The notes under the pieces are model-generated. The model was not told where the DNA came from, did no database searches, and saw only the letters and a program-made list of their open reading frames with translations. A stretch of DNA of 64,000 bases from the NCBI RefSeq assembly GCF_005221285.1, contig NZ_CP039886.1, positions 1,736,001 to 1,800,000 on the forward strand, read 5' to 3'. Below are positions 1-8,608 of this stretch, one piece after another (the first letter of the stretch is position 1; each line of letters begins with the position of its first letter). The position numbers and the translations under genes are program-made. Origin of the DNA: Neisseria flavescens. Its GTDB lineage: Bacteria > Pseudomonadota > Gammaproteobacteria > Burkholderiales > Neisseriaceae.

Positions 1-39
1 AAAGCTCACGCTACGGTTCTATACAAAAAAACACGCTGC

Positions 40-77
40 TTTCAGACGGCCTTCCGATTTAAAAGGCCGTCTGAAAA
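40..77. terminator. Inverted uptake-sequence pair, terminator
   Basis: The inverted 12-mer TTCAGACGGCCT (about 41-52) faces AGGCCGTCTGAA (about 64-75) across a short AT-rich loop. It lies just past the 3' end of the minus-strand binding-protein gene, so it probably ends that transcript. Confidence 0.7.
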
Positions 78-88
78 TCTAAACTACC

Positions 89-1204
89 TTATTGTCCTTT
101 CGGATAGAGGTAGAACGTGCCGTTCGGTACGACGGGCAGGTTTTGGCGGTAGAAGTCGGTATAAGTTTTCTCAGGATTGAAGTCTTTGAACAACTGCGGA
201 TAAATCGCTTTGGCCATAAACTGAATCGATGCGCTGTCGGACAGCGTGCGCGAGTTGGCGTGGTAGGCGGCGTAGAGGCGGTTGTTTTTAATCGCAGGCA
301 GGTTGGCCCAGCCGGCGCGTTTGGCAAAGCCTGCCAAGCGTTTTTCCGCTTCCGCTTTCGGAATGCCCCAGCCCATCACCATGGCGGCCGGGTTTTTCTT
401 CAATTCGGTTTCGCGGCCGGTAATCACGATCACGTCGGGTTTGGCGGCGAGGACTTTTTCAGGATTGATCGGGCCGTAGAACTCGACCGAAGAAGCGGCG
501 ATATTGTTGCCGCCGACCAGCGTCGCCATCGAACCCCACATGCTTTTGCCGAAGGTAACGCTGTGCTCTGCAGGGCCTTTGTTGCCGAACTCGACATAGA
601 CTTTAGGCTTAGGCAGGTTGGCTTTTTTCACGCGCGCTTGGATGGTGTCGGCAACGCGTTTGTAGTCTGCCGCCAGTTTGTCGGCTTTTTGCTGCTGGCC
701 GGTCAGCGTGCCGATGAGCTTGGTCGATTGGACGTGTTTGGCGACCGTTTGCGCGTTGTAATCCAACACCACAATCGGAATGCCCGCTTTGTTGATGCGG
801 GCGAGGTCGGAACCCAAAGCCTTGTATTGCCATTCGGCCAAAACCAGCAAATCGGGTTTCAGTGCCAATACTTTCTCAATCGAGAAAGTGCCGACTTCCA
901 CTTCGCCCACGTCGGTCAGCTGATTCAGTTTAGGCACGGCTTTGCTGAATGCCGCCCAGCTTGGCGGCGCCCAGTCGGCCCAAACCGCTTTGGAAAAACC
1001 GACGACGTTGTCCAGCGCGGTTTTACCGCCGATGGCCATGTAGTCTTGGTAGTAGAAGCCCAAAACCACGCGCTTGGCAGGCAGGTCGACGGTTACTTTG
1101 CGGCCGACGGTATCGGTCAGCTGAATGGGTTTGGCAAAAGCGGATACGGAGCCGACTGACAAAGCGGCGGCGGCAATCAAGGCAGAAAGTTGCGTAAATC
1201 TCAT
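89..1204 (-). CDS. Periplasmic iron-complex ABC transporter substrate-binding protein
   Basis: A 371-residue exported protein with a type I signal peptide (residues 1-24, ending SVSAFA). The mature part has the FecB/BtuF (PF01497-type) layout: an N-terminal lobe starting LTDTVGRKVTVDLPAKRVV, a central helix, then a second lobe with VLAAKPDVIVITGRE. The family captures ferric siderophores, heme or cobalamin in the periplasm and passes them to an inner-membrane ABC permease. No permease or ATPase gene is next to it in this window; partners may lie to the left of position 1. A Fur-box-like site directly upstream (1223-1240) supports iron-regulated uptake. The substrate cannot be read from sequence. 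Confidence 0.85.
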   Translation of the reverse strand: MRFTQLSALIAAAALSVGSVSAFAKPIQLTDTVGRKVTVDLPAKRVVLGFYYQDYMAIGGKTALDNVVGFSKAVWADWAPPSWAAFSKAVPKLNQLTDVGEVEVGTFSIEKVLALKPDLLVLAEWQYKALGSDLARINKAGIPIVVLDYNAQTVAKHVQSTKLIGTLTGQQQKADKLAADYKRVADTIQARVKKANLPKPKVYVEFGNKGPAEHSVTFGKSMWGSMATLVGGNNIAASSVEFYGPINPEKVLAAKPDVIVITGRETELKKNPAAMVMGWGIPKAEAEKRLAGFAKRAGWANLPAIKNNRLYAAYHANSRTLSDSASIQFMAKAIYPQLFKDFNPEKTYTDFYRQNLPVVPNGTFYLYPKGQ

Positions 1205-1221
1205 GAATCATTCCTTTAGAA

Positions 1222-1240
1222 TATGATGATAATTACTATC
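1222..1240 (-). promoter_or_regulatory. Fur-box-like operator
   Basis: Read on the minus strand this is GATAGTAATTATCATCATA, which matches the 19-base Fur consensus GATAATGATAATCATTATC at about 14 positions. It lies roughly 20 bases upstream of the start codon of the iron-type binding protein, where a repressor would block transcription. The match is seen; Fur control is inferred. Confidence 0.6.
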
Positions 1241-1680
1241 TTTTAGTAAATTTACAAGGTATTGGGTATTTTTTCAAGTTAAACGAAAGGATAGACATGT
1301 TTTGGAATAAAAAGTTGCATCATTAAACGAAGGAATAGTGTTGATATAAGGATTGAGTGTACTGAAGACCTAGTTAAAAGGACGAGTATGGTGTGCCTAA
1401 ATCCATAGTGGGCAGTAGCTGAAATGGATAGGCAAAGGGTTTTTTATTGCAAAAAATAAAAGGTATCTGGTTGAATACAGCAGGCCGTCTGAAACCGTGT
1501 AATCAGGGTTCAGACGGCCTTTGGTGTGGGCATAAAAGTTTTATTGCACTTGCGCCATCTATTTTTCAGACGGCCTGTAAGCAGTATTTGGGAAAAGTGA
1601 AAAAGGTTGGTTTTTGAAATAGCGAAATAGGGAAGAAGGGGGCTTGAGGGAGAATCGGGTGTAAACCCAAAATGCGGACG
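1241..1680. other. Intergenic spacer with uptake sequences
   Basis: About 440 bases with no supportable gene. It holds an inverted uptake-sequence pair (AGGCCGTCTGAA at 1482-1493, TTCAGACGGCCT at 1509-1520) and a third copy at 1565-1576. The remaining AT-rich part beside 1241-1480 shows nothing recognisable. Confidence 0.6.
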
Positions 1681-1712
1681 AATAAAAAGGGCGTGTATCG
1701 AAACACGCCCTT
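1681..1712 (-). terminator. Intrinsic terminator of ptsI
   Basis: A 10-bp stem AAGGGCGTGT / ACACGCCCTT (1687-1696 with 1103-distance partner at 1703-1712) encloses a 6-base loop. On the minus strand it is followed by a T-rich tract. It sits 10 bases past the ptsI stop, in the right orientation for Rho-independent termination of the PTS operon. Confidence 0.75.
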
Positions 1713-1721
1713 GCCGGAGGT

Positions 1722-3485
1722 TCAGACGGCCTGTGATTCCGCCTGTTCGCTTTGGTTGAGGATTTTAATCAGCTTCTCGGTTTTTTCCGGATCTTCGCAG
1801 CGCAGGATTTTGGCGGCATCGTTTTCGAGATGGCCGGTGTGGCTGTGCAGGATGATGTTTTTAACCGAAAGCAGGTTGTTGGGGTTCATGGAGAAGCGGC
1901 GCAGGCCCATGCCGAGCAGCAGTCGGGTGAAGACGGTATCGCCGGCCATTTCGCCGCAGATGGACACGCCTTTTTCCATGCGGTTTGCCGTGCGGATGAT
2001 GTGTTGCAGCGTTTTGAGGACGGCAGGGTGGCCGGGTTGGTAGAGGTGGCTGACGCTGTCGTCGCCGCGGTCAACCGACAGGAGATATTGAATCAGGTCG
2101 TTGGTGCCGACGGAGATGAAATCGACGAGCTTGAGGATGCTGCCGACGGTCATGGCGGCGGACGGGATTTCAATCATGCAGCCGATGCTGACCGGGCCGA
2201 AGGCTTCGTCGCGTTCGGCGAGTTGGCGTTGGGCAGTGTCCAGATGGATAAGGCATTGGCGCACTTCGGAAATAGATGTAATCATCGGCCACATCATGTG
2301 CACGGGACCGTGGGCGGCGGCGCGGAGGATGGCGCGCATTTGGGTGCGGAACATGACCGGCTCGGCGAGGCACAGGCGGATGCCGGTCAAGCCGAGTGCG
2401 GGGTTGAGGCTGCCGTTGGGTGTGCTGTTTTGGCCGAACCAGCGCGGATTTTTATCGACACCCAAATCGACGGTGCGGATGGTAATGCTTTTGCCTTTCA
2501 TCTTTTTCACAATCGTGCTGTACACTTCGTATTGCTCGTCTTCAGACGGCATGGTGTCGCGGTTGAGATAAAGAAATTCGCTGCGGAACAGGCCGACGCC
2601 GTCTGCGCCGAAGTTGTGCAGGGCTTTGATGTCTTCGGCGGATTCGATGTTGGCTAAAAGTTCGATGTTGATGCCGTCGGCCGTGGTGGCGGCGGTTTTT
2701 TTGATTTTGTTGAGTTCGCGCTTATGGTTGCGGTATTCGCGGGCGAGGTGGCGGTATTCGTTGAGGACGACTTCGTCGGGATCGATGATGAGGATGCCGT
2801 TGATGCCGTCGACGATGACGATTTCGTTTTCGGTGATGAGTTTGCGGGCGTTGTGCAGGCCGATGACGGACGGGATGTCGAGGCTGCGGCCCAAGATGGC
2901 GGTGTGGCTGGTCGGGCCGCCGGCATCGGTTACGAAGGCGGTAATGTGCTGCTCTTTGAACAATACGGTATCGGCAGGCGAGAGGTCGTGCGCGATGAGG
3001 ACGGTGTCGTCAAACAGGTTGTCGGCGAGGTTGATCTCGTTGCTTTGGCCGACAAGGTTGTTGTGGATGCGGCAGACGACTTGGAGCATGTCTTGTTTGC
3101 GTTCGCGCAGGTAGTCGTCGTCGATGCTGTCGAACTGGGCGGCAAGCTTGTCGCTTTGCTGTTTCAATGCCCATTCGGCGTTGATTTTCTGTTCGCGCAA
3201 AATGTCGATGGGTTCGCGCGAGAGGGTAACGTCGGTCAGCAGCATCAGGTGCAGGGAGATGAACGCGCCCAATTCGGTCGGGGCGTTTTCGGGAATCGCG
3301 CCGCGAAGTTGTTCCAATTCTTTGCGCGTGGCTTTGATGGCGGCGTCGAAACGGGCGGCTTCGGCGTCAATGAGGTCGTCTGAAACGTCATATTGGGGCA
3401 CTTCCGTCGTGCCGCGCGTAATCAGGTGGGCGTGTCCGACGGCGATGCCTTTGCCCGCCGCGACACCGTGCAGCACGATGCTCAT
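1722..3485 (-). CDS. ptsI: PTS enzyme I (phosphoenolpyruvate-protein phosphotransferase)
   Basis: A 587-residue enzyme I, normal family length. It takes phosphate from phosphoenolpyruvate onto His194 in GGPTSHTAILGR and passes it to HPr. The N-terminal HPr-binding helical domain, the phosphohistidine domain and the C-terminal PEP-binding barrel (VDLGVDKNPRW, GCMIEIPSAA, SVGTNDLIQY, CGEMAGD) are all present. The start codon overlaps the stop of ptsH, so the two are translationally coupled. No sugar-specific EIIB/EIIC gene is nearby, which fits a regulatory rather than sugar-importing PTS in Neisseria. Confidence 0.97.
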   Translation of the reverse strand: MSIVLHGVAAGKGIAVGHAHLITRGTTEVPQYDVSDDLIDAEAARFDAAIKATRKELEQLRGAIPENAPTELGAFISLHLMLLTDVTLSREPIDILREQKINAEWALKQQSDKLAAQFDSIDDDYLRERKQDMLQVVCRIHNNLVGQSNEINLADNLFDDTVLIAHDLSPADTVLFKEQHITAFVTDAGGPTSHTAILGRSLDIPSVIGLHNARKLITENEIVIVDGINGILIIDPDEVVLNEYRHLAREYRNHKRELNKIKKTAATTADGINIELLANIESAEDIKALHNFGADGVGLFRSEFLYLNRDTMPSEDEQYEVYSTIVKKMKGKSITIRTVDLGVDKNPRWFGQNSTPNGSLNPALGLTGIRLCLAEPVMFRTQMRAILRAAAHGPVHMMWPMITSISEVRQCLIHLDTAQRQLAERDEAFGPVSIGCMIEIPSAAMTVGSILKLVDFISVGTNDLIQYLLSVDRGDDSVSHLYQPGHPAVLKTLQHIIRTANRMEKGVSICGEMAGDTVFTRLLLGMGLRRFSMNPNNLLSVKNIILHSHTGHLENDAAKILRCEDPEKTEKLIKILNQSEQAESQAV

Positions 3486-3754
3486 TATTCGCCCTCGTCG
3501 AAGTAGTCGTTGATGAGGTCGGTCAACGCCTGCATGGCGGCGGCTTCGTCTGCGCCTTCTGTTTCCAGCTCAATCACGGTGCCTTTGGCGGCGGCCAGCA
3601 TCATCAGACCCATGATGCTTTTGCCGTTGACGCGGTTGCCGTTTTTGGTGACCCAGACTTCGCTTTGGAATTGGGAGGCGGTTTGGGTAAATTTGCTGGA
3701 GGCGCGCGCGTGTAGGCCGAGTTTGTTGATGATTTCGATTTCTTGTTTGAGCAT
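3485..3754 (-). CDS. ptsH: PTS phosphocarrier protein HPr
   Basis: An 89-residue HPr. His15 in KLGLHARAS is the phosphoryl-transfer residue and Ser46 in GKSIMGL is the site used by HPr kinase in species that have one. It relays phosphate from enzyme I to EIIA. It lies between the EIIA-like gene upstream (44-base gap) and ptsI downstream (stop/start overlap), so all three are one operon read leftwards. The tail is acidic (NDYFDEGE). Confidence 0.96.
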   Translation of the reverse strand: MLKQEIEIINKLGLHARASSKFTQTASQFQSEVWVTKNGNRVNGKSIMGLMMLAAAKGTVIELETEGADEAAAMQALTDLINDYFDEGE

Positions 3755-3798
3755 GGATGTCCCCTAAATGTTCGTAAAGTGAATGTTTTCAGACGGCC

Positions 3799-4227
3799 TT
3801 AGCCGTGTTCTTTGCACACCAGGTCTTCAGGTGCGGATGTAATGGCGAAAATGCCCCGGATGGCGGCTTCTTTGACGGTTTCGGTGAAGTCGGAGAGGTT
3901 TTCGGCTTGTGATGAGTATTGGATGGCTTTAATCATCATCGGGGCATTGAGGCCGGTCAGGATGGCGGATTTGTTTTCGCGCACCAGTCGGCGTGCGGCG
4001 TTGCTCGGGGTTGCGCCGAAGATGTCGGTCATGATCAGCACGCCGCGGTTGTCGGGAAATTCCTGCAACGCGGCGATGGCGTTGTTGATGATGTCGTTTT
4101 GATCCTCGTCGGGCTGTACGCCGAGTATGTGGAGATTTTCGGGGAAGCTGTTGGGAAAGAAATGGTCGGCCAAACCGCGATAGGCTTCACCTATGGTTTC
4201 ATGTGTAATGATTAACAAACCTATCAT
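3799..4227 (-). CDS. PTS EIIA component, mannose family
   Basis: A 142-residue single-domain EIIA-Man protein starting MIGLLIITHE, with His9 as the predicted phosphorylation site. The GVLIMTDIFGATPSNAARR stretch is typical of the family. Full mannose permeases have EIIAB, EIIC and EIID; here the EIIA domain stands alone as the first gene of the ptsH-ptsI operon. An output to regulation rather than sugar import is inferred. A single uptake sequence overlaps its 3' end (about 3788-3799). Confidence 0.93.
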   Translation of the reverse strand: MIGLLIITHETIGEAYRGLADHFFPNSFPENLHILGVQPDEDQNDIINNAIAALQEFPDNRGVLIMTDIFGATPSNAARRLVRENKSAILTGLNAPMMIKAIQYSSQAENLSDFTETVKEAAIRGIFAITSAPEDLVCKEHG

Positions 4228-4251
4228 GATGTGTTCCTAGCATGGGGGTTG

Positions 4252-4280
4252 AGGCCGTCTGAAGATTTTTCAGACGGCCT
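4252..4280 (-). terminator. Inverted uptake-sequence pair after hpt
   Basis: AGGCCGTCTGAA at 4252-4263 and its inverse at 4269-4280 form a 12-bp stem with a 5-base loop, followed by T-rich sequence on both sides. It separates hpt from the PTS operon. Confidence 0.75.
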
Positions 4281-4285
4281 TTGTT

Positions 4286-4810
4286 TTATTTATTGTTTAA
4301 GGCGTAGATTTCGCCGAGGTTGCGCCAACAGCCGGCGGCATCCATGCCGTAGCCGAAGACGTAGCGGTTGGGCACGTCCAAACCGACATAATCGGCTTTG
4401 GTCGGTTTTTCTTTATCGATCAGTTTGTTGGCAAACACGGCCGCACGGCAGCTTGCCGCTCCCATTTCCAACAGTTTTTCCTGAATGGCGGCCATGGTGT
4501 GGCCTTCGTCCAGGATGTCGTCCAAAACGACTACATGACGGCCTTTGATTTGCTCGGGGTCGGGCATGCGTTTCCAGTTGAATGCGCCGCCTGCGAGTTT
4601 GTCGCCGTAGCGGGAAACGTGGACGTAGTCAAAGTCCAAAGGGAAGCGCAACAGCGGCAACAACTGTCCTGTAAACACCACTGCGCCACCCATCACAGGC
4701 AGGAGTAGGGGGTATTTGTCGCCCAAGTCGCGGGTGATGTCGTCGGCAACTTTTTGCAAGGCCGCGCGGCATTGTTCTTGGTCAAACAGCAAGTCGGCAT
4801 TGTCCAGCAT
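4286..4810 (-). CDS. hpt: Hypoxanthine(-guanine) phosphoribosyltransferase
   Basis: A 174-residue purine-salvage enzyme that joins hypoxanthine or guanine to PRPP to make IMP or GMP. The PRPP-binding signature VVVLDDILDEGHTM is at residues 93-106, and the flexible-loop region VSRYGDK precedes it. Cytosolic; length is usual for the family. It is flanked by uptake-sequence terminators and appears monocistronic. Confidence 0.93.
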   Translation of the reverse strand: MLDNADLLFDQEQCRAALQKVADDITRDLGDKYPLLLPVMGGAVVFTGQLLPLLRFPLDFDYVHVSRYGDKLAGGAFNWKRMPDPEQIKGRHVVVLDDILDEGHTMAAIQEKLLEMGAASCRAAVFANKLIDKEKPTKADYVGLDVPNRYVFGYGMDAAGCWRNLGEIYALNNK

Positions 4811-4965
4811 GGCTTGGGTTTCAAGGCGTTTGGTTTCTTAAGTCGGTCATGATTAGGTCGGGTTGAGTGCGGTTAAAAACAAATTATATAGCGGATTCAA
4901 TCAATTTTCGATACAAGGCGCGGCAATAGTGTAGTGAAAGGGAAGGGAATTTGAGCCGACCACGT

Positions 4966-6495
4966 TCAGACGGCCTTTTGCCCTTCCGCTTCGTCCACCA
5001 GCAAAAATGCCGTCAAAGCCAAAGCGGTCAATACCGCCGTCAACACCATTGCCCGTCCGTAATTGTCTGCACCGGCACGTCCGAGATAATCGTAAATCAA
5101 AGTGGTCAGCGTCTGCCATTCGGGGCGCGACAGGAACAATGTGGCCGCAAATTCGCCGATACACGTTGCCGAAGCCAGAGTCAGGCCGCGCCGCAAGGCC
5201 GGTTTCAATAAAGGTGCGGTGACATAACAGGCCGTCTGAAAACCGTTTGCGCCCATAGTACGCGCCGCTGCCGCGTAATCTTTGGGCAAACCGTCCCACG
5301 CGGCCAGTACATCTTTGGCCACAAACGGATACGCCAACAGCGCGTAAGTCGCCGTCAGCAGCCACAGCGAAGCCGTCCACTGCGGATAGAGCAGCAAAAC
5401 GCCAAACGCGATGCACACGGGCGACACCATAAACGGCAAAAACATCAGCGCGCGCAACCACGCCACTTGCCGTGCCGCCGCCGCATACAGCACGCCCAAA
5501 ACCGTCGCAGCCGCCACGGCTGTCGCAGAGAAACGGACGGTGTTCCACACAGCCGCCCACGTTTGCGCCTCTAGCAAGACTGCCCAAGAAGAGCCTGCCG
5601 ATACCGCCTTGAGCCATACCGCCGCCAAAGGCAGCAGGCAGCACACTGCCAACATGACCAATACCGTTGCCGTCAGCCATTTTTCCCAAGCCCATATCGG
5701 CGCACGCGGAGGCAAAGGCGAGACTGACTTATCCACAGCCACGCGCCTGCTCCAATACGCATACAAACCGCCTGCCGCCGCCGTAACCGCCAGCACCAGC
5801 CACACCAACACCGACGCACGCGCCATGTCCAACTCATACGCCACCAGCCGGTAGATTTCCACTTCCACCGTTGCAAAACGTTCGCCGCCGAGCAGCAAGG
5901 CCAGTCCGAAGCCTGAAAAACAATATAAAAATACCAGGCACGCGCCACCGGCAACCCACGCACGCACCACCGGCCATTCGACCCAGACAAACCGCTTCCA
6001 CGCGTCCGCGCCCAAAGATTGCGCCGACAGCAACCGCGCCTGCGGCACTCGCACAAATCCCTGATACGCCGAGCGCACCAAAACCGGCAGGTTGAAAAAC
6101 ACGTTGCCGTAAATCAGCAGCCACGGCGTGTTCTGCCAACCTGCCGCCAGCATACCGTGTGCGCCAAACAAGGCCAGCACGCCCATGCCCGCCACCAAAG
6201 TCGGCATCACAAAAGGCAGCATCAGCAGGCGTAAAACCGTGCGCCGTCCGGTAAAGTCCATCCGCGCCAGCACCCACGCCGCAGGTACGCCCAAAGCCGT
6301 GACCAAGACGCAGGTCAAAACCGCCTGGGCCACCGTCCAGCCCAAGCGCAGGCGCATATAGTCATCAGCCACCACTTCCGCCCAAGCGCCTTCGCCGTCG
6401 TAAAACGCCAACGACAGCAAAGGCGCGGCCACCATGACCGCCAAGAAACCCAAAGGCAGAAGCAACAGCGCATACCGCCGAATCCAAACCTGCAT
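4966..6495 (-). CDS. ABC transporter permease, ThiP-like (two fused permease domains)
   Basis: A 509-residue inner-membrane permease with about 12 membrane segments in two tandem binding-protein-dependent transport domains. The first half carries the landmarks of thiamine permease ThiP, in order: FFNLPVLVRSAYQ, SLGADAW, VEWP, FLYCFSGFG, LLLGGERFATVEVEIYRL and a Tyr-x-x-Asp-x-Ala-Arg-Ala segment. The second half has a clear EAA loop (AARTMGANGFQTACYVTAPLLKPALRRGL). FbpB/HitB ferric-iron permeases have the same two-domain form, so iron is the alternative. No binding protein or ATPase is adjacent and no thiamine riboswitch was seen upstream. Confidence 0.8.
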   Translation of the reverse strand: MQVWIRRYALLLLPLGFLAVMVAAPLLSLAFYDGEGAWAEVVADDYMRLRLGWTVAQAVLTCVLVTALGVPAAWVLARMDFTGRRTVLRLLMLPFVMPTLVAGMGVLALFGAHGMLAAGWQNTPWLLIYGNVFFNLPVLVRSAYQGFVRVPQARLLSAQSLGADAWKRFVWVEWPVVRAWVAGGACLVFLYCFSGFGLALLLGGERFATVEVEIYRLVAYELDMARASVLVWLVLAVTAAAGGLYAYWSRRVAVDKSVSPLPPRAPIWAWEKWLTATVLVMLAVCCLLPLAAVWLKAVSAGSSWAVLLEAQTWAAVWNTVRFSATAVAAATVLGVLYAAAARQVAWLRALMFLPFMVSPVCIAFGVLLLYPQWTASLWLLTATYALLAYPFVAKDVLAAWDGLPKDYAAAARTMGANGFQTACYVTAPLLKPALRRGLTLASATCIGEFAATLFLSRPEWQTLTTLIYDYLGRAGADNYGRAMVLTAVLTALALTAFLLVDEAEGQKAV

Positions 6496-6729
6496 CGATG
6501 CGTACCCGAGAATAAAAACGTCTATTTTAGCCCGAGTTCGGCATAGGAGGTGGTATTCCTGCCCTTGTTTTCAGACGGCCCGGGCAGCCTTACGGATAAA
6601 ACTGCCGTTTCTTCAAATTTTCCAAACATTTACGAAATCTCTTCAAAAAGGCAACATAATTGTTTGGGCATTTTTGTTACAATGCCGCCGATTCAAAAAA
6701 ACCAAACAAATCAAAAACAAGGAAACATT

Positions 6730-7260
6730 ATGACCACTACACGTCCACAAACCTACGATGCCGTCGCGCGCGCGTTGCACTGGCTGACCGTACTCGGTTT
6801 CATCGGCATCCTCTCCACCATTACCGTTTGGACCATCTACGATGGCGAAGAATGGGTCAAATCGCTCTTTGGCGTGCATAAATCCATCGGTTTCATCACG
6901 TTACTGGTGATTGCCGTACGCATTGTTTGGGCTTTGCTCAATGCGTCCAAACGTCCTGCCGCCGACAGCTTTGCCGCCAAAGCAGGCCACCTTGCCCTTT
7001 ACGTCCTTATGCTCGTCGTTCCCGTTATCGGCATGATCCGCCAATACGGCAGCGGTCGCGGCCCGTTGAAAGTATTCGGTGTTGAAGTGATGCAGGGTTC
7101 GCCTGAAAAAATCGAATGGATGTCCAACCTCGGCAATATGGCGCACGGCAAACTCGGCTGGCTGCTCTTCGCGCTTGTCGCCGGCCACATTGCCATGGTC
7201 GTTGTCCACCGCATTCAAGGCCACGATGTTTTGTACCGCATGATCGGCCGCCGTTCTTAA
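6730..7260 (+). CDS. Cytochrome b561 family membrane protein
   Basis: A 176-residue di-heme cytochrome b561 with four membrane helices. Likely heme-ligand histidines are in ALHWLT (helix 1), GVHKSIGF (helix 2) and AHGKLGW / AGHIAMVVVHR (helix 4). The family moves electrons between the quinone pool and periplasmic or membrane acceptors. I chose the ATG at 6730 because AAGGAA lies just upstream; the frame stays open further upstream but that stretch is not protein-like. An uptake-sequence hairpin follows. Confidence 0.9.
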   Translation: MTTTRPQTYDAVARALHWLTVLGFIGILSTITVWTIYDGEEWVKSLFGVHKSIGFITLLVIAVRIVWALLNASKRPAADSFAAKAGHLALYVLMLVVPVIGMIRQYGSGRGPLKVFGVEVMQGSPEKIEWMSNLGNMAHGKLGWLLFALVAGHIAMVVVHRIQGHDVLYRMIGRRS

Positions 7261-7281
7261 GTGTAAAACGGTAAACAGCCA

Positions 7282-7331
7282 AGGCCGTCTGAAAACAGCT
7301 TGACCAAGCAAAAACTGTTTTCAGACGGCCT
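7282..7331 (+). terminator. Uptake-sequence hairpin after cytochrome b561
   Basis: AGGCCGTCTGAA (7282-7293) and its inverse (7320-7331) are extended by matching AAAACAG/CTGTTTT bases, then TTTTT. This gives a long stem downstream of the cytochrome gene. Confidence 0.75.
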
Positions 7332-7417
7332 TTTTGTATTTGTGTTAATCTGCAAAAGTAGGGCAGGCGTTTTGCCTGACTGTTGTCTAAATACTGTAAC
7401 CTGTACCGAGAAATACC

Positions 7418-8422
7418 ATGACTGCTCCCATTCTCGCCATTACATCCGGCGAACCGGCCGGCATCGGCCCCGACATCTGCATCGATTTGGCTTTCGCCGA
7501 CCTTCCTTGCCGCCCCGTTGTTTTGTGCGACAAAAACCTGTTGGTAAAAAGAGCCGAACAGCTCGGCAAATCCGTCATCTTGCGCGACTTTCAAACCCAA
7601 GCGGCCGATCTGTTGCCCAAGGGCGAACTCGAAGTCCTGCATATTCCTTTAGATGCCGAGTGTCGGGCGGGTGAACTCAATCCTGCCAATGCCGCATATG
7701 TCCTCCGACTGCTGGATACGGCGTATCAAGGCATTTCAGACGGCCTGTTTGCCGGCATGGTGACCGCGCCGCTGCATAAAGGCATCATCAACGATGCCCA
7801 CGCAGGCAACGGCTTTTTCAGCGGCCATACCGAATACCTCGCCGAAAAAAGCCATACCGAACAAGTTGTCATGATGTTGACCGGCGGCGGCCTGCGCGTG
7901 GCATTAGTCACCACCCATCTGCCGCTGAAAGACATTTCCGCCGCCATCACGAAGCCTTTAATCGAGTCGGTTGTCCGCATTCTTGAACACGACCTGCGCC
8001 ATAAGTTCGGCATAGCCAAACCGGTCATCCTCGTTACCGGCCTCAATCCCCACGCCGGCGAAGGCGGCCATTTGGGACACGAAGAAATCGACACCATTAT
8101 TCCGGCGCTTCATGCCCTGCAGGCCGAAGGCATAGACGCGCGCGGCCCTTATCCGGCCGATACCGTGTTCCAACCTTTCCTGCTCAAAGATGCCGATGCC
8201 GTCCTCGCCATGTATCACGACCAAGGGCTGCCGGTGCTCAAATACGCCGGTTTCGACGAAGGCGTGAACATCACCCTCGGCCTGCCCTTTATCCGCACCT
8301 CTGTCGATCATGGCACGGCCTTGAACTTGGCAGGCACGGGCAAAGCCGATTCCGGCAGCCTGATTACCGCCGTCCGCGCCGCGCTGGATATGGCACACAA
8401 TATGCAGAAACAGGCCGTCTGA
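7418..8422 (+). CDS. pdxA: 4-hydroxythreonine-4-phosphate dehydrogenase
   Basis: A 334-residue PdxA, the NAD-dependent enzyme of pyridoxal-5'-phosphate synthesis that oxidises 4-phosphohydroxy-threonine. The N-terminal ITSGEPAGIGPDICI, the metal-site histidines in LHKGIINDAH, GLNPHAGEGG and MYHDQGLPVLK, and the C-terminal RTSVDHGTA segment are all present. The uptake sequence at 8412-8423 overlaps the end of the coding sequence and supplies the stop codon. Confidence 0.96.
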   Translation: MTAPILAITSGEPAGIGPDICIDLAFADLPCRPVVLCDKNLLVKRAEQLGKSVILRDFQTQAADLLPKGELEVLHIPLDAECRAGELNPANAAYVLRLLDTAYQGISDGLFAGMVTAPLHKGIINDAHAGNGFFSGHTEYLAEKSHTEQVVMMLTGGGLRVALVTTHLPLKDISAAITKPLIESVVRILEHDLRHKFGIAKPVILVTGLNPHAGEGGHLGHEEIDTIIPALHALQAEGIDARGPYPADTVFQPFLLKDADAVLAMYHDQGLPVLKYAGFDEGVNITLGLPFIRTSVDHGTALNLAGTGKADSGSLITAVRAALDMAHNMQKQAV

Positions 8423-8554
8423 AACGTAGAGGTTTAATCGTTTGCAGGCGTAATGTGTTCCCGTAAAGCATCATTTGGGATATTTGCCTGCCGGTTTATG
8501 AAGCCGATAAATGTTTGGACAATAATCAGCGTTTTATTTTAAAAACCATATAAA

Positions 8555-8594
8555 AGGCCGTCTGAAACCCAATGATTTGGGTTTCAGACGGCCT
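8555..8594. terminator. Shared bidirectional uptake-sequence terminator
   Basis: AGGCCGTCTGAA (8555-8566) and its inverse (8583-8594) are extended by ACCCAA/TTGGGT into a long stem flanked by A and T runs. It lies between two converging genes and can serve both pdxA and the SppA-type gene. Confidence 0.8.
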
Positions 8595-8608
8595 TTTGGT
8601 TTTTGGGT

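Noticed and set aside
92..1159. Long plus-strand open frame opposite the binding-protein gene
   Set aside because: It is the mirror of a well-supported gene, has no ribosome site and no family resemblance. The same applies to 48593-49714, 53448-54992 and 55150-56181.
4885..4910. Possible Correia repeat end (TATAGCGGATTCAATC)
   Set aside because: Only a short imperfect match to one end was seen and there is no opposite end nearby.
6496..6729. Thiamine riboswitch upstream of the ThiP-like permease
   Set aside because: The region before the start lacks the conserved CTGAGA core and shows no matching fold by eye.
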